A DNA stretch of 24,426 nt from the IMG/VR virus record IMGVR_UViG_3300046724_000599, positions 1-24,426 of that record, one strand, 5' to 3'. The stretch is from a virus. The position numbers were made by a program, and so were the translations under genes. This document shows positions 15,026 to 22,412 of the stretch, piece by piece. The notes below the pieces were generated by a model. That model saw nothing but the letters and a program-made list of their open reading frames with translations, did no database searches and was not told the origin of the DNA. Within the stretch, counting starts at the first letter, position 1, and the number at the start of each line of letters is the position of its first letter.

Positions 15026-16987
15026 TTAGTTACTCAGGGCCCTCACGACTTCCACAGTGTACGGCCCCTCGCCGCCACGGATGTCGAACTGGTGGGTGTA
15101 ATCCACGCCCATGGCAGCAAGCGGCGGATTATTGCAGTCGGCCTGCAGCGGACCGTGAATCGTGATCTCGCACGTCACCTGGTCGGAAATCAGCCTGATA
15201 GTGATCGAGCAGTCCACTTCCGTGGCCCGGCCCAAGGCGCCCAGCTCGGTTACTTTCACCCGGAACGGGTAAGTCCCGGCCGTGGTCGGAACGCCCGTGA
15301 TCATGACCACCGAGTCGATTTCCAGACCAGGCGGCAGGCTGCCCATATAGACCTGGACAAAGAACGGCCCGGAGCCGCCCAGCAAGAGCATCTGATGCAC
15401 GTAATCCACGCCTACCGCGCCGTTGGGCGGATCGGCGCAAGCGAGAAAGATGGGTACAGCGCCGACACTGATCGCACAATCCACCGAGGCGGTATCGCCT
15501 AAGGAGTCGGTAACGTGGATCGTGAAGTGGTCGGTCCCGGCAAACATCGGCGTGCCGGTAATCAGCGCCGTATTGCTGATCGCAAGGCCGGCAGGGAGGG
15601 AGCCGGCTGTCACGGTTACCGTGTAGGGTCCCGTCCCTCCGGAGAGCGTCATCTGGTGGGAGTAAGCGATGCCCCGCGTGCCTACGGGAGGAGAGGCGCA
15701 GTCGATCGCGGGAGGGTGTGGTAGCGTGATGGCGTTAAATAAAGCCAACTCGTGGCGCAGATTGTTCTCGCTGAAACAGCCGAGAATCGCCAGCCCCACC
15801 GATTCTCCGAGCCAGGTATTGACGACAGCCGCTGTCCAGAAATCCCCAACCGTTGGGGCCATTATGTTCACATCCGGCGTGGACCAGGAAGACAGGGCTG
15901 CCAGGCTTGCGAACGAGTGGCAGATCCTCCCTAGCCCGCCAGAGAGACTCCAAGTGGGCGTCGATCCGGAAACTGCCCAAAACACGTGCAACGAACTGGT
16001 GGCCGCCGTGAACGCAATCGCCGTACTCAGCGCAGACCCCATGGAAGGATCGATGACGACCGGAACATCGCCGTCCGGATGGACCACCGCGGTGCTCCAG
16101 GTTGGAGTAAGGCTGGCATCGCCGTAGTAGAGAACGATATCCCCATTGGACGAAGCTGAATTGTTCACCCCGATGAAGCCGATTTTGTCCCCGGACAGGT
16201 TGAAGTTAACGACGTTGCTAACCTCTTCCGGTGGGTCGAGGTGGACAAAGAACCCGTCAGTTTCAATCGTCTGGAAGGTGCCGAATGCGCCGGCGGAGTC
16301 CATCCCGATGTGGTAATATTTGCGGCCGGAAGTCGAGCCAAGGATGAGATGCAGGTTACCGCTCGGATCGAGGGCCGCGCCGCCTTGGCTGAACGCTAGG
16401 CTGCCAGTTTGCCCACCGACTACGGTTGCCCCAGAAAACGACGAGCCATCAAAACTCGCTACCCAAAGTCTGGCAAACTGCGATCCGGCGATGGCTTCCG
16501 GCGTACCCTGATAAACGAACCAAAACGAACCGGCTGCACGTCGAACCAGGCTCAACCCGACGCACTTGTTGATTTGATAGGCAGATGGCGTAGGCCCATG
16601 CCAGAACTTATAGACCTGAGGAGCACCAGAGAGGGCGATCGTGGAGAAGGTATCGCTGGTTAGATTGAACGTCCATCCCGCCAAGGCCGCGCAAAGGTCA
16701 CTCGTCCCACCGTTATGAGTGTCCGTGGAAAGGACATATACCGTGTCGCCGTCCTGACAGACGGTTACCGATGGAACAGGTCCGATCATGACGCTGCCGA
16801 CATCGTTCCAGGTAGCGCCATTGTCCGTACTTTTGATGACGTGAAGCTGTAAATCGCCAACGCCGCTCTCTGCGCCTTCGGCGGCGAAAACATATTGATT
16901 CCCGCCGTGCTCTAGCCCGGTAATTCCGTGCGGCGAGTATCTGAAGTCGTACCCGTCGGGAGTGGTTCCAACTGTACTTACGCTCAT
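15026..16987 (-). CDS. Propeller/sialidase-fold plus He_PIG protein, 653 aa
   Basis: Residues 1-420 have the look of a six-bladed sialidase-like propeller, with an Asp-box STDNGATW at 53-60 and further blade-like repeats (GGAALDPSGNLHLILGSTSG, TAIAFTAATSSLHVFWAVSG). I see no full sialidase active-site set, so binding is more likely than catalysis. Two He_PIG units follow (about 424-510 and 512-602), then a third that breaks off after GGEGPYTVEVVRALSN, just where LPPGL should follow. The start ATG overlaps the previous stop (ATGA). It is a paralogue in layout of the 603-aa protein upstream. Inferred role: a baseplate-associated, glycan-binding adhesin. Confidence 0.78.
   Translation of the reverse strand: MSVSTVGTTPDGYDFRYSPHGITGLEHGGNQYVFAAEGAESGVGDLQLHVIKSTDNGATWNDVGSVMIGPVPSVTVCQDGDTVYVLSTDTHNGGTSDLCAALAGWTFNLTSDTFSTIALSGAPQVYKFWHGPTPSAYQINKCVGLSLVRRAAGSFWFVYQGTPEAIAGSQFARLWVASFDGSSFSGATVVGGQTGSLAFSQGGAALDPSGNLHLILGSTSGRKYYHIGMDSAGAFGTFQTIETDGFFVHLDPPEEVSNVVNFNLSGDKIGFIGVNNSASSNGDIVLYYGDASLTPTWSTAVVHPDGDVPVVIDPSMGSALSTAIAFTAATSSLHVFWAVSGSTPTWSLSGGLGRICHSFASLAALSSWSTPDVNIMAPTVGDFWTAAVVNTWLGESVGLAILGCFSENNLRHELALFNAITLPHPPAIDCASPPVGTRGIAYSHQMTLSGGTGPYTVTVTAGSLPAGLAISNTALITGTPMFAGTDHFTIHVTDSLGDTASVDCAISVGAVPIFLACADPPNGAVGVDYVHQMLLLGGSGPFFVQVYMGSLPPGLEIDSVVMITGVPTTAGTYPFRVKVTELGALGRATEVDCSITIRLISDQVTCEITIHGPLQADCNNPPLAAMGVDYTHQFDIRGGEGPYTVEVVRALSN
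15029..15718 (-). repeat. He_PIG repeats in the 653-aa protein, last one truncated
   Basis: Two complete units and one N-terminal half unit. Each begins with a Cys-containing motif (IDCASPPVGTRGIAYSHQM, ACADPPNGAVGVDYVHQM, DCNNPPLAAMGVDYTHQF) and, where complete, contains LPxGL and ITGxP motifs. The final unit ends before LPPGL. Confidence 0.85.
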
Positions 16988-18795
16988 ACTGTTGTCTTCA
17001 CTGTAAAAGAGAATGTTCCGGGCAGCGTCGGAACGCCGGTTATCAGCCCTGAGGAACTGATCGACAGGCCGGGCGGCAGGGCCCCTCCGGTGAGCGTCAC
17101 CGTACCGGCGGACACCAGCATGTGATGCGAGTAAGGCTCGCCCACGTCCCCATCAGGAGGGCTGTCGCACTCGATGACTGGACCCGTCCCGGTGATGGTG
17201 ATCGCGCAAGCGACCGAGGCGGTCTCGGGCGGCGATCCGGGCGTGGTAATCTCGGCGGTGAAATCGAAGTCGCCAGCTAAAGCGGGCGTGCCGGTGATCT
17301 CCCCGGAAGAGCTCATCGTCAGCCCGTCCGGAAGCGCTCCGCCTGTTATGGCCACCGTGAACGTACCGCCGTGGGTGGTGGGCAGGGTGTGATCGTAAGG
17401 AGTGCCGACCGCGCCATCCGGAGGATCGCCGCATTCTATCGTAGGCGGCGATGGAGCCGAGACGAAGCTGAATTGGGTAACAAGGAAAGGCGGAAAGTTG
17501 CTGAGCTGTTGAGCGTGCCCCACTACACCAAACCCGCCCGCCATGGGGAACGCCAGCCCCTGCACATTAACATAGGCTGAAAGGCCGCTAATCGTCGTGA
17601 TAGGAGCCGGCGTCGGGATCACGGAGACCGGCGTTGTCCAGACGGGAGTTCCGGTGGCCGGACTCGTCGTGGAGTAGACATCTGACACTGCGTCATAGGA
17701 GAAGGATCCGGTGAACGACACCCATGTGACGATGAGAGTATTGCTGTTCGCCGCCAAAGAGAACATCTCGGCATGCGAGGCAAAGTGTGGAATGTCAAGC
17801 GGAACAACGGCTTGATCTGTACTGATATCCGACTGCGTAAAGGTAGGATTCAGTGTTTCGGTGGCGCTGAAGAACCGCACAAAGATCGGGTAGGGAGCTA
17901 CGCCGAACACGCTGCTTACGAACGCCACCTTCCGGGTTGCGCCGTCCAGGTAGATAATCGGCTGCGAGACTCCGTCCGGCCCGGTGTTCTGACCGGCATT
18001 CATATCGCCTGGAGAGACGCTGGAATCGATCACCAGGGAAGTCGTCCCATAGCTGTTGCCGGAATCCATCGCCACATGGTGCAGGCTGGACTGTGATCCG
18101 CCGCTTACCATCAGAAAGTGCGTGTTGCCCGATGCCGGATCGTATACGGAACCGCATGGCTGGTACCACCTGCCGCCCACCTGCCCTGGAATGGGCATCG
18201 CGCTGCCGAAGGTTGAACCGTTATACGTCACTACCGTAGCGGTTCCCCGCTGCGCCGGGAGTGTCCCGCTCATCGCGCCAGGGACATAGACCAGATAGTC
18301 TCCGGGGCCGCGCACGATCAAGTGAATCGTGCAGCGGTTGGAGTGGTCGCCCACGCCCGTGCCGCCGGAATCAGTCGTATCCATCATGTCGATGAATGGC
18401 GCGGCTGTCGTGCTGACGCTTCCCCACGAACCGCCGACCAGATCAAAGACCACCTTGGAAATAGTGAAGCCACTCCAGAAGAAATGGGTAACATCCTTGG
18501 TCGCATTGACCCACAACAGAATCACACTAGCGCCGTCGCGGGCAACGGTGAAGGCAATATCCCACCCGGCGTTGAGAGTGCCCCCAAGGGTAAACGGCCA
18601 CTGCGGGCCGACAATTTCCGTCCACGTTGCCCCGCCATCGGCCGATTTTAGGCACCTGAACTGGTTGTCAATCGTTAAGACATCGCTGTCGCCCCGCCAG
18701 GTGAACAGGTATAAGTTGCCTAGATACTCAAACCCGTATGCGTTCTGCGAGACGGAGTCGCCGAACAATGTCCCGGGCGGAATCACGATCGCCAT
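16984..18795 (-). CDS. Propeller/sialidase-fold plus He_PIG protein, 603 aa
   Basis: The N-terminal 445 residues form a likely beta-propeller with an Asp-box SADGGATW at 51-58 and blade-like segments (YEYLGNLYLFTWR-like opening, AFTVARDGASVILLWVNATK, RKVAFVSSVFG). Two He_PIG units follow (about 451-536 and 539-603); the last lacks its final strand and ends FSFTVKTTV. No signal peptide or membrane segment is seen, consistent with a virion protein assembled in the cytoplasm. The start follows the 56-aa peptide's stop by 1 base. It is the first of three adjacent propeller/Ig genes that fill the place between the Dit-like and hub genes. Carbohydrate or receptor binding is inferred from the fold. 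Confidence 0.78.
   Translation of the reverse strand: MAIVIPPGTLFGDSVSQNAYGFEYLGNLYLFTWRGDSDVLTIDNQFRCLKSADGGATWTEIVGPQWPFTLGGTLNAGWDIAFTVARDGASVILLWVNATKDVTHFFWSGFTISKVVFDLVGGSWGSVSTTAAPFIDMMDTTDSGGTGVGDHSNRCTIHLIVRGPGDYLVYVPGAMSGTLPAQRGTATVVTYNGSTFGSAMPIPGQVGGRWYQPCGSVYDPASGNTHFLMVSGGSQSSLHHVAMDSGNSYGTTSLVIDSSVSPGDMNAGQNTGPDGVSQPIIYLDGATRKVAFVSSVFGVAPYPIFVRFFSATETLNPTFTQSDISTDQAVVPLDIPHFASHAEMFSLAANSNTLIVTWVSFTGSFSYDAVSDVYSTTSPATGTPVWTTPVSVIPTPAPITTISGLSAYVNVQGLAFPMAGGFGVVGHAQQLSNFPPFLVTQFSFVSAPSPPTIECGDPPDGAVGTPYDHTLPTTHGGTFTVAITGGALPDGLTMSSSGEITGTPALAGDFDFTAEITTPGSPPETASVACAITITGTGPVIECDSPPDGDVGEPYSHHMLVSAGTVTLTGGALPPGLSISSSGLITGVPTLPGTFSFTVKTTV
16987..17445 (-). repeat. He_PIG repeats in the 603-aa protein
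   Basis: Two units with the Cys-type opening (IECGDPPDGAVGTPYDH and IECDSPPDGDVGEPYSHHM), then GGALPxGLxxSSSGxITGxP in both. The near identity of the central motif suggests recent duplication between them. Confidence 0.85.
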
Positions 18796-18796
18796 G

Positions 18797-18967
18797 TTAT
18801 TTCCCTGCCTTGGCTGGCACGAACGTCACCGTCCGGTTCATCGCCGCCTGCCTCTTGGCGCACTTACAGTTGCCGGGTTTCTGATGGACGCCGACGCTAG
18901 ACAGCGCGGCCTTTACCAGATTGCCGGAACCTATCGGTTTCCTGATGATGGGGATTGGGATTTCCAT
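18797..18967 (-). CDS. Small CxC-motif phage protein, 56 aa
   Basis: Found by direct translation of the gap between two larger genes; it is too short for many gene callers. The frame opens at ATG 18967, 4 bases after the Dit-like stop, and ends TAA one base before the next ATG, so the fit is exact. Sequence features: a short hydrophobic start (MEIPIPIIRKPIG), then GNCKCAKRQAAMN at about 32-44 with C34 and C36 followed by a Lys/Arg pair, and a basic tail. The C-x-C-x-K-R-x-x-x-(L/M)N arrangement resembles tiny proteins with CxxC/R-LN motifs that I recall from phage tail modules, whose role is unknown. It may bind metal or a partner baseplate protein. No Shine-Dalgarno sequence is seen, so translation is probably coupled. 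Confidence 0.72.
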   Translation of the reverse strand: MEIPIPIIRKPIGSGNLVKAALSSVGVHQKPGNCKCAKRQAAMNRTVTFVPAKAGK

Positions 18968-18971
18968 AATG

Positions 18972-19865
18972 TTAGAAGATGGGCAGGCTGCCGAAATGTC
19001 CGGCCCCTGGAACGGAATAGCGTCGCGCGATGATCGGCACGACTGCGGCTATCGTCCCGGGCGCGGAGTTCTGCGATTGGATCGCTGCCGGGATCGGCCC
19101 CGGCTGCACCGGACCTCCGGTCGTCGCGGCGGTCGCATCGGCCCGCGAGGAATCCAGGCCGTCACCCATGGTGGCGTAATTGACGGTCGATTGGATTAAC
19201 TCGATCTGCGCAAATTGGATTTTTGTGAAGGTGACAACGAACTTCCCGGCGTACCGGGTCTCTCTGGTTTCCTCGCAGCGGATATCGCTGATCAGCATGT
19301 CGTCGTACTGGTTCATGCGGGTGGCGACCGACAACCGCATCCGCTGCCGCTGGAAGCCGACTAAGGTCAGATAGGCATTGACGCTTTTGGATGGCCCGCC
19401 GGACCACTGCCCCACGGTGTACTCCTGCATGGCATCGCTCATCGCGATCTCGACAGTAAGCCGCGGCGGCAGCACGTAGGCATGATCCGCGATGGGAGAA
19501 CCGTTTTGCACGGGGTTGAGGGTGATGATGGACTGCGTCTCGTGATCGGCGCGGATCACGCTGTCGAACACGTAGGTAGGCGGTTTCAGCCGCGCCTCCT
19601 CCCTCGCTGCCGCCGTGGGGTCGAAACTAGGATTGGGTATGAATTGGCCGAATTGGTCGGTAAATCCCTGCTCCGCGGCAGAGTTCTGCGGAGGCCGGAG
19701 CGGATGCGGGATCAGGGTCAGCGCCGGCTTCTGTTTGACCCACTGCGGAGGGCGGTAAGGACCGCCACGAGGCGGGACCAAGGCGTTCCTGGTAGCGCCC
19801 AGCGCCCAGTAGACCTGCGACAGCGCGGAGGCAATTTTGACTGCGTAAGTTTCGAAGTCGGCCAT
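18972..19865 (-). CDS. Dit-like baseplate hub adaptor protein, 297 aa
   Basis: Residues about 96-225 match the Dit-like N-terminal domain of contractile phages: PTYVFDSVIRADHETQSIIT (96-115), SPIADHAYVLPPRLTVEIAM (123-142), VNAYLTLVGFQRQRMRLSVA (162-181), YDDMLISDIRCEETRETRYA (187-206) and FTKIQFAQIEL. This domain rings the end of the tail tube and anchors the hub. A 95-residue N-terminal extension with Pro/Arg-rich sequence (PPRGGPYRPPQWVKQKPALT) and a C-terminal Ala/Pro/Gly-rich tail of about 65 residues are additions to the core. The gene follows the tape measure after one base, as expected. The start ATG is consistent with tight packing. Confidence 0.82.
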   Translation of the reverse strand: MADFETYAVKIASALSQVYWALGATRNALVPPRGGPYRPPQWVKQKPALTLIPHPLRPPQNSAAEQGFTDQFGQFIPNPSFDPTAAAREEARLKPPTYVFDSVIRADHETQSIITLNPVQNGSPIADHAYVLPPRLTVEIAMSDAMQEYTVGQWSGGPSKSVNAYLTLVGFQRQRMRLSVATRMNQYDDMLISDIRCEETRETRYAGKFVVTFTKIQFAQIELIQSTVNYATMGDGLDSSRADATAATTGGPVQPGPIPAAIQSQNSAPGTIAAVVPIIARRYSVPGAGHFGSLPIF

Positions 19866-19866
19866 A

Positions 19867-21750
19867 TTATCCCCAGGCCGGCGCGACCTGCGCCATGTCG
19901 AACTGCGCCTGGCCGCGCAGGCCGTCGCGCACGCCGTTGGCTACCGCCGTCTGGATCTCGTGCGGCTCCGCGCCCGGCCGCGTGATGTAGATGCCGCCCA
20001 GCGAGATGCTCACGTCCTGCTTCGTCGAACTGGTGGCAGGCCGTCCGACTTCCGTCCCTGACTTCTGCAGCTGACTGAGCGGGACGTCCGGATCGATGTT
20101 CAGCCACTTTGCCAAGGTGTTGGCGTAGGCGTCCGGATCGTTCTTGTCGCCTTTTGGGGCCCAGCCGCCATAGACGCCCTTCTTGCCGGACATCATCTCA
20201 CGCAGCGTCAGGCCTCTGCCGATATTCTTCTCGATCTGGTGGATCATGGCTTGCTCGCCAGCCTCCATCGTCGAGAACTTAGCGAAGCCGCCTTCGCCCA
20301 TCGGCGTATCCCCCCAACTGCGCAGGTTGCCTGGATTGTTGTTGCGGAAGTTGAGCGCGTTGGGGTTGCCGCCGGACTCGACCTGTGCAATCGCCGCCGC
20401 GAGCGCGCCAGGAAGGCCTTCTGCCACGCCTGGGGCTGCGGCTGCGGACGGAGCGCCGTACTTACGCTTGTTGTACTCGCCCACGTTGCCAGGGAACAGC
20501 TGATCCAAGGTGTAGTGGGCGATCCAGTCGGCGGAATGCCCCACGTTTGCCGCTACGCCACCCAGGCCTAGCAGAGCACCCAGCGGCCCCAGCATCCCCA
20601 GCATACTGCCGCCCTCGGCGCCCTCGGCCACCGTGCCGGCGCCCATCATCCCACGCAGCGCGGCGAGGCCAGTGGTTCCTTTGCTAAACAGACCTTTGCC
20701 GAGTCTGAGCCCGCCATATCCAAGCAGCGCGGTGGCTCCCCAGTGGGTAGCGCCTTCCTCCTCCTTCAGGGCGGCGTCCCCCTTAGCCTGCGCCGTGCGC
20801 TTTTGCGCGCCTCCAGCGAGCGCCTCGCCGGCCAGGTCCATGTGTTTACTGGCCCCTTCCAGGTCGCCGTGCAGGAACATGGACAGCGCGGCCGCGGTGT
20901 GAGCGATCGCGCCCTCGGCATCGATGAAGACATCCTCGACGCGCTTCATGAAATCAGCCACATGCTGCAGCGCCTTCGCGAGCTTGTCGAAATTAAAGGT
21001 GGCACCCTGAATGTCGTTGTCGCCCGAGAACAGGCCAACCAGGTTGGTGAAGGCCAGTGCGCCGGTCTTGATCACCTCGCCGAGGTCTTTGAAGATCAGC
21101 CAGGTAGTCTTCAGGATCGGCGCGGCGTGCGTGGCCAGCTTGTTGCTCCAGCGCGGGATGCTCGATTCGAACCAGTCGAGCCAGGTCTTGATCCTATCGG
21201 TCGCGTCGCCTTTGGGGAACAGCTTATCGAACAGGTTGGACACAAAGCCTATTCCCAGGAGCTTCAGGTCCACACCAATCTGGGCGAACGCGTTGTGGAC
21301 GCCGCGGATCGCCTTCAGGTTCGCCTCGCCCTTGCCGCCGCTGAACAGGCCTAGCGACTCGGTTACTTTGTCGATCCGCGCCGCCATCTCCAACCAGGAT
21401 GCGTGGACTTCCGGGTCCCAGGACGCCTCCTCGAGCGTCGTACCCAAGGCCTTGGAGATCATATCCAGCTTGCGGGCCGACTCGGTCGTCATCATCATCC
21501 GCTGGCCCATCAGACGGTATTTCTGATCGGTCATGGCGATCTTGTCGGCCATGGCGAGGATCGCGGTCGAGACCGTAGCGAAGGAGGTGACGATCGCCAC
21601 CTGCGCCTTGAGGATATTCCCCGTCATCCCCCAGGTGTGCCGGTTAACCGTGGCCTCGGCCTGCACCATGACCGAGTCGAGTTGCCGGAAGGCCGTCTGG
21701 TCAGGCTCGAAGCCCAACCTTACGAGATACTCTTTGACGTAATTCGGCAT
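19867..21750 (-). CDS. Tape-measure protein with peptidoglycan-hydrolase-like domain, 627 aa
   Basis: It sets tail length and is threaded through the tail tube. The N-terminus is helical (DQTAFRQLDSVMVQAEATVN), a hydrophobic helix lies at about 48-68, and a Gly/Ala/Leu-rich hydrophobic stretch at about 338-405 could insert in a membrane. Residues about 446-553 resemble a lysozyme/transglycosylase-like domain: AAAIAQVESGGNPNALNF with candidate catalytic E458, NNPGNLRSWG (471-480), FAKFSTMEAGEQAMIHQIEK, GRGLTLREM and the WAPKGDKNDP signature (530-539). Such domains help DNA entry by opening the cell wall locally. A short C-terminal beta segment (DVSISLGGIYITRPG) follows. By the usual 0.15 nm per residue the tail would be under 100 nm. 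It starts 3 bases after the frameshifted chaperone stop. Confidence 0.88.
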   Translation of the reverse strand: MPNYVKEYLVRLGFEPDQTAFRQLDSVMVQAEATVNRHTWGMTGNILKAQVAIVTSFATVSTAILAMADKIAMTDQKYRLMGQRMMMTTESARKLDMISKALGTTLEEASWDPEVHASWLEMAARIDKVTESLGLFSGGKGEANLKAIRGVHNAFAQIGVDLKLLGIGFVSNLFDKLFPKGDATDRIKTWLDWFESSIPRWSNKLATHAAPILKTTWLIFKDLGEVIKTGALAFTNLVGLFSGDNDIQGATFNFDKLAKALQHVADFMKRVEDVFIDAEGAIAHTAAALSMFLHGDLEGASKHMDLAGEALAGGAQKRTAQAKGDAALKEEEGATHWGATALLGYGGLRLGKGLFSKGTTGLAALRGMMGAGTVAEGAEGGSMLGMLGPLGALLGLGGVAANVGHSADWIAHYTLDQLFPGNVGEYNKRKYGAPSAAAAPGVAEGLPGALAAAIAQVESGGNPNALNFRNNNPGNLRSWGDTPMGEGGFAKFSTMEAGEQAMIHQIEKNIGRGLTLREMMSGKKGVYGGWAPKGDKNDPDAYANTLAKWLNIDPDVPLSQLQKSGTEVGRPATSSTKQDVSISLGGIYITRPGAEPHEIQTAVANGVRDGLRGQAQFDMAQVAPAWG

Positions 21751-21753
21751 CGG

Positions 21754-22310
21754 CTAGTCTCTTTCCATAGCAGCGTTCGCGCGCCGCTGGTTCTCGTCGC
21801 GGCAGTCGAGCGCCCGGTTCACCCGCACCAGGTCATGGATGTCGTAAGTGCCGTCGAACATTTCGTGATGCCTCCACAGTCCCGCCAGGACCGGTCTCCA
21901 CAGGTAAGGGGGGATATCGTCAGGATAGACTACAGGTTGGTAGTTTAGGTCTGGACCTTGGAAGCCTCGCTCATCGTCTTCTGCAATCGCTGAAAAAAAG
22001 GGTCGAAGTTGAACTCCATGGCGGCTTCAAAAAGCGAGCTGACGGCGTCGGTATCGAATTCGAGATCCAGGTCCGGCACCAGCCAACGGCCGCCATCGAA
22101 TATTTTGAGAGGAAGGTGGGTATCCCCCTCGCCTTTGTAGACGGAGATCCGCTCAAACAGGAAGGCTTGGATCTTTTGGAATGTTTCGAAGTCGGCGGAT
22201 TTGCCTGTAGTGATCTGGGTAATCACCCAGTTGCCGATGTCGGCAGGAACCAGGCCGAGGCGGTAGGTTTGGTCTTTGAGGGTGAAGTCTTTGAAGCGGT
22301 CTTTGGGCAC
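21754..22310 (-). CDS. Tail assembly chaperone, long form by -1 frameshift (about 185 aa)
   Basis: Reading the zero frame to the second TTT codon (ending 21993) and then slipping back one base gives TCA GCG ATT and 79 open codons ending at TAG 21754-21756. The added part begins SAIAEDDERGFQGPDLNYQP and has protein-like content: VVYPDDIPPYLWRPVLAGLW, then RHHEMFDGTYDIHDLVRVNR and ALDCRDENQRRANAAMERD. Long phage tails usually make two chaperone forms this way (the lambda G/GT principle), which bind the tape measure and recruit tube protein. The second frame fills the gap between the short-form stop and the tape measure exactly and is otherwise unexplained. An internal ATG preceded by GGAGG could give a separate 35-aa product, a less likely option. 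Confidence 0.78.
21945..22310 (-). CDS. Tail assembly chaperone, short form (121 aa)
   Basis: The unshifted product. The start is taken as GTG 22310, since GGAG lies 7 bases upstream; a TTG at 22349 would add 13 residues but lies inside a structured RNA arm. The protein opens PKDRFKDFTLKDQTYRLGLV and PADIGNWVITQITTGK, has a central beta region (HLPLKIFDGGRWLVPDLDLE) and ends EASKVQT. I assign the chaperone role from position (between tail tube and tape measure), size and the frameshift site near its end, not from a strong family motif. It acts in the cytoplasm during tail assembly and is absent from finished virions in known systems. Confidence 0.75.
   Translation of the reverse strand: MPKDRFKDFTLKDQTYRLGLVPADIGNWVITQITTGKSADFETFQKIQAFLFERISVYKGEGDTHLPLKIFDGGRWLVPDLDLEFDTDAVSSLFEAAMEFNFDPFFQRLQKTMSEASKVQT
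21993..21999 (-). other. Slippery heptamer T-TTT-TTT for -1 frameshift
   Basis: Seven T on the minus strand, in phase with the zero frame as CCT TTT TTT CAG (Pro-Phe-Phe-Gln). It satisfies X-XXY-YYZ exactly. It lies 16 codons before the zero-frame stop, typical for chaperone frameshifts. Confidence 0.75.
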
Positions 22311-22317
22311 GGCAAGT

Positions 22318-22321
22318 CTCC
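22318..22321 (-). promoter_or_regulatory. Shine-Dalgarno GGAG that sets the chaperone start at GTG 22310
   Basis: GGAG on the minus strand, 7 bases before GTG 22310. It supports this start over the longer TTG start at 22349, which has no ribosome site. Confidence 0.6.
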
Positions 22322-22340
22322 AGTTTCTCCAGAGAGTGAA

Positions 22341-22402
22341 TCCAGGCAAGCAAAAACGCGCTGGAGTACCGCGTTACGGGTGTACCGCCCGGCTTGCCTG
22401 GA
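22341..22402 (-). promoter_or_regulatory. Structured intergenic RNA, predicted three-way junction
   Basis: On the minus strand an 11-bp perfect inverted repeat (TCCAGGCAAGC at 22402-22392 and GCTTGCCTGGA at 22351-22341) encloses two small hairpins. These are CGGG-loop-CCCG (7-base loop) and ACGCG-loop-CGCGT (9-base loop), the second followed by four more T. Both loops contain GTAC, a self-complementary sequence. It lies 10 bases after the tube stop and ahead of the chaperone ribosome site. It could protect the 3' end of the abundant sheath/tube mRNA, or partly terminate transcription so that downstream genes are made in smaller amounts. Confidence 0.6.
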
Positions 22403-22412
22403 GCTTAGCACC

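Noticed and set aside
12118-18795. Diversity-generating retroelement target in the adhesin genes
   Set aside because: No reverse transcriptase, template repeat or C-type-lectin-like variable end is seen in the window; the repeats are protein-domain repeats.
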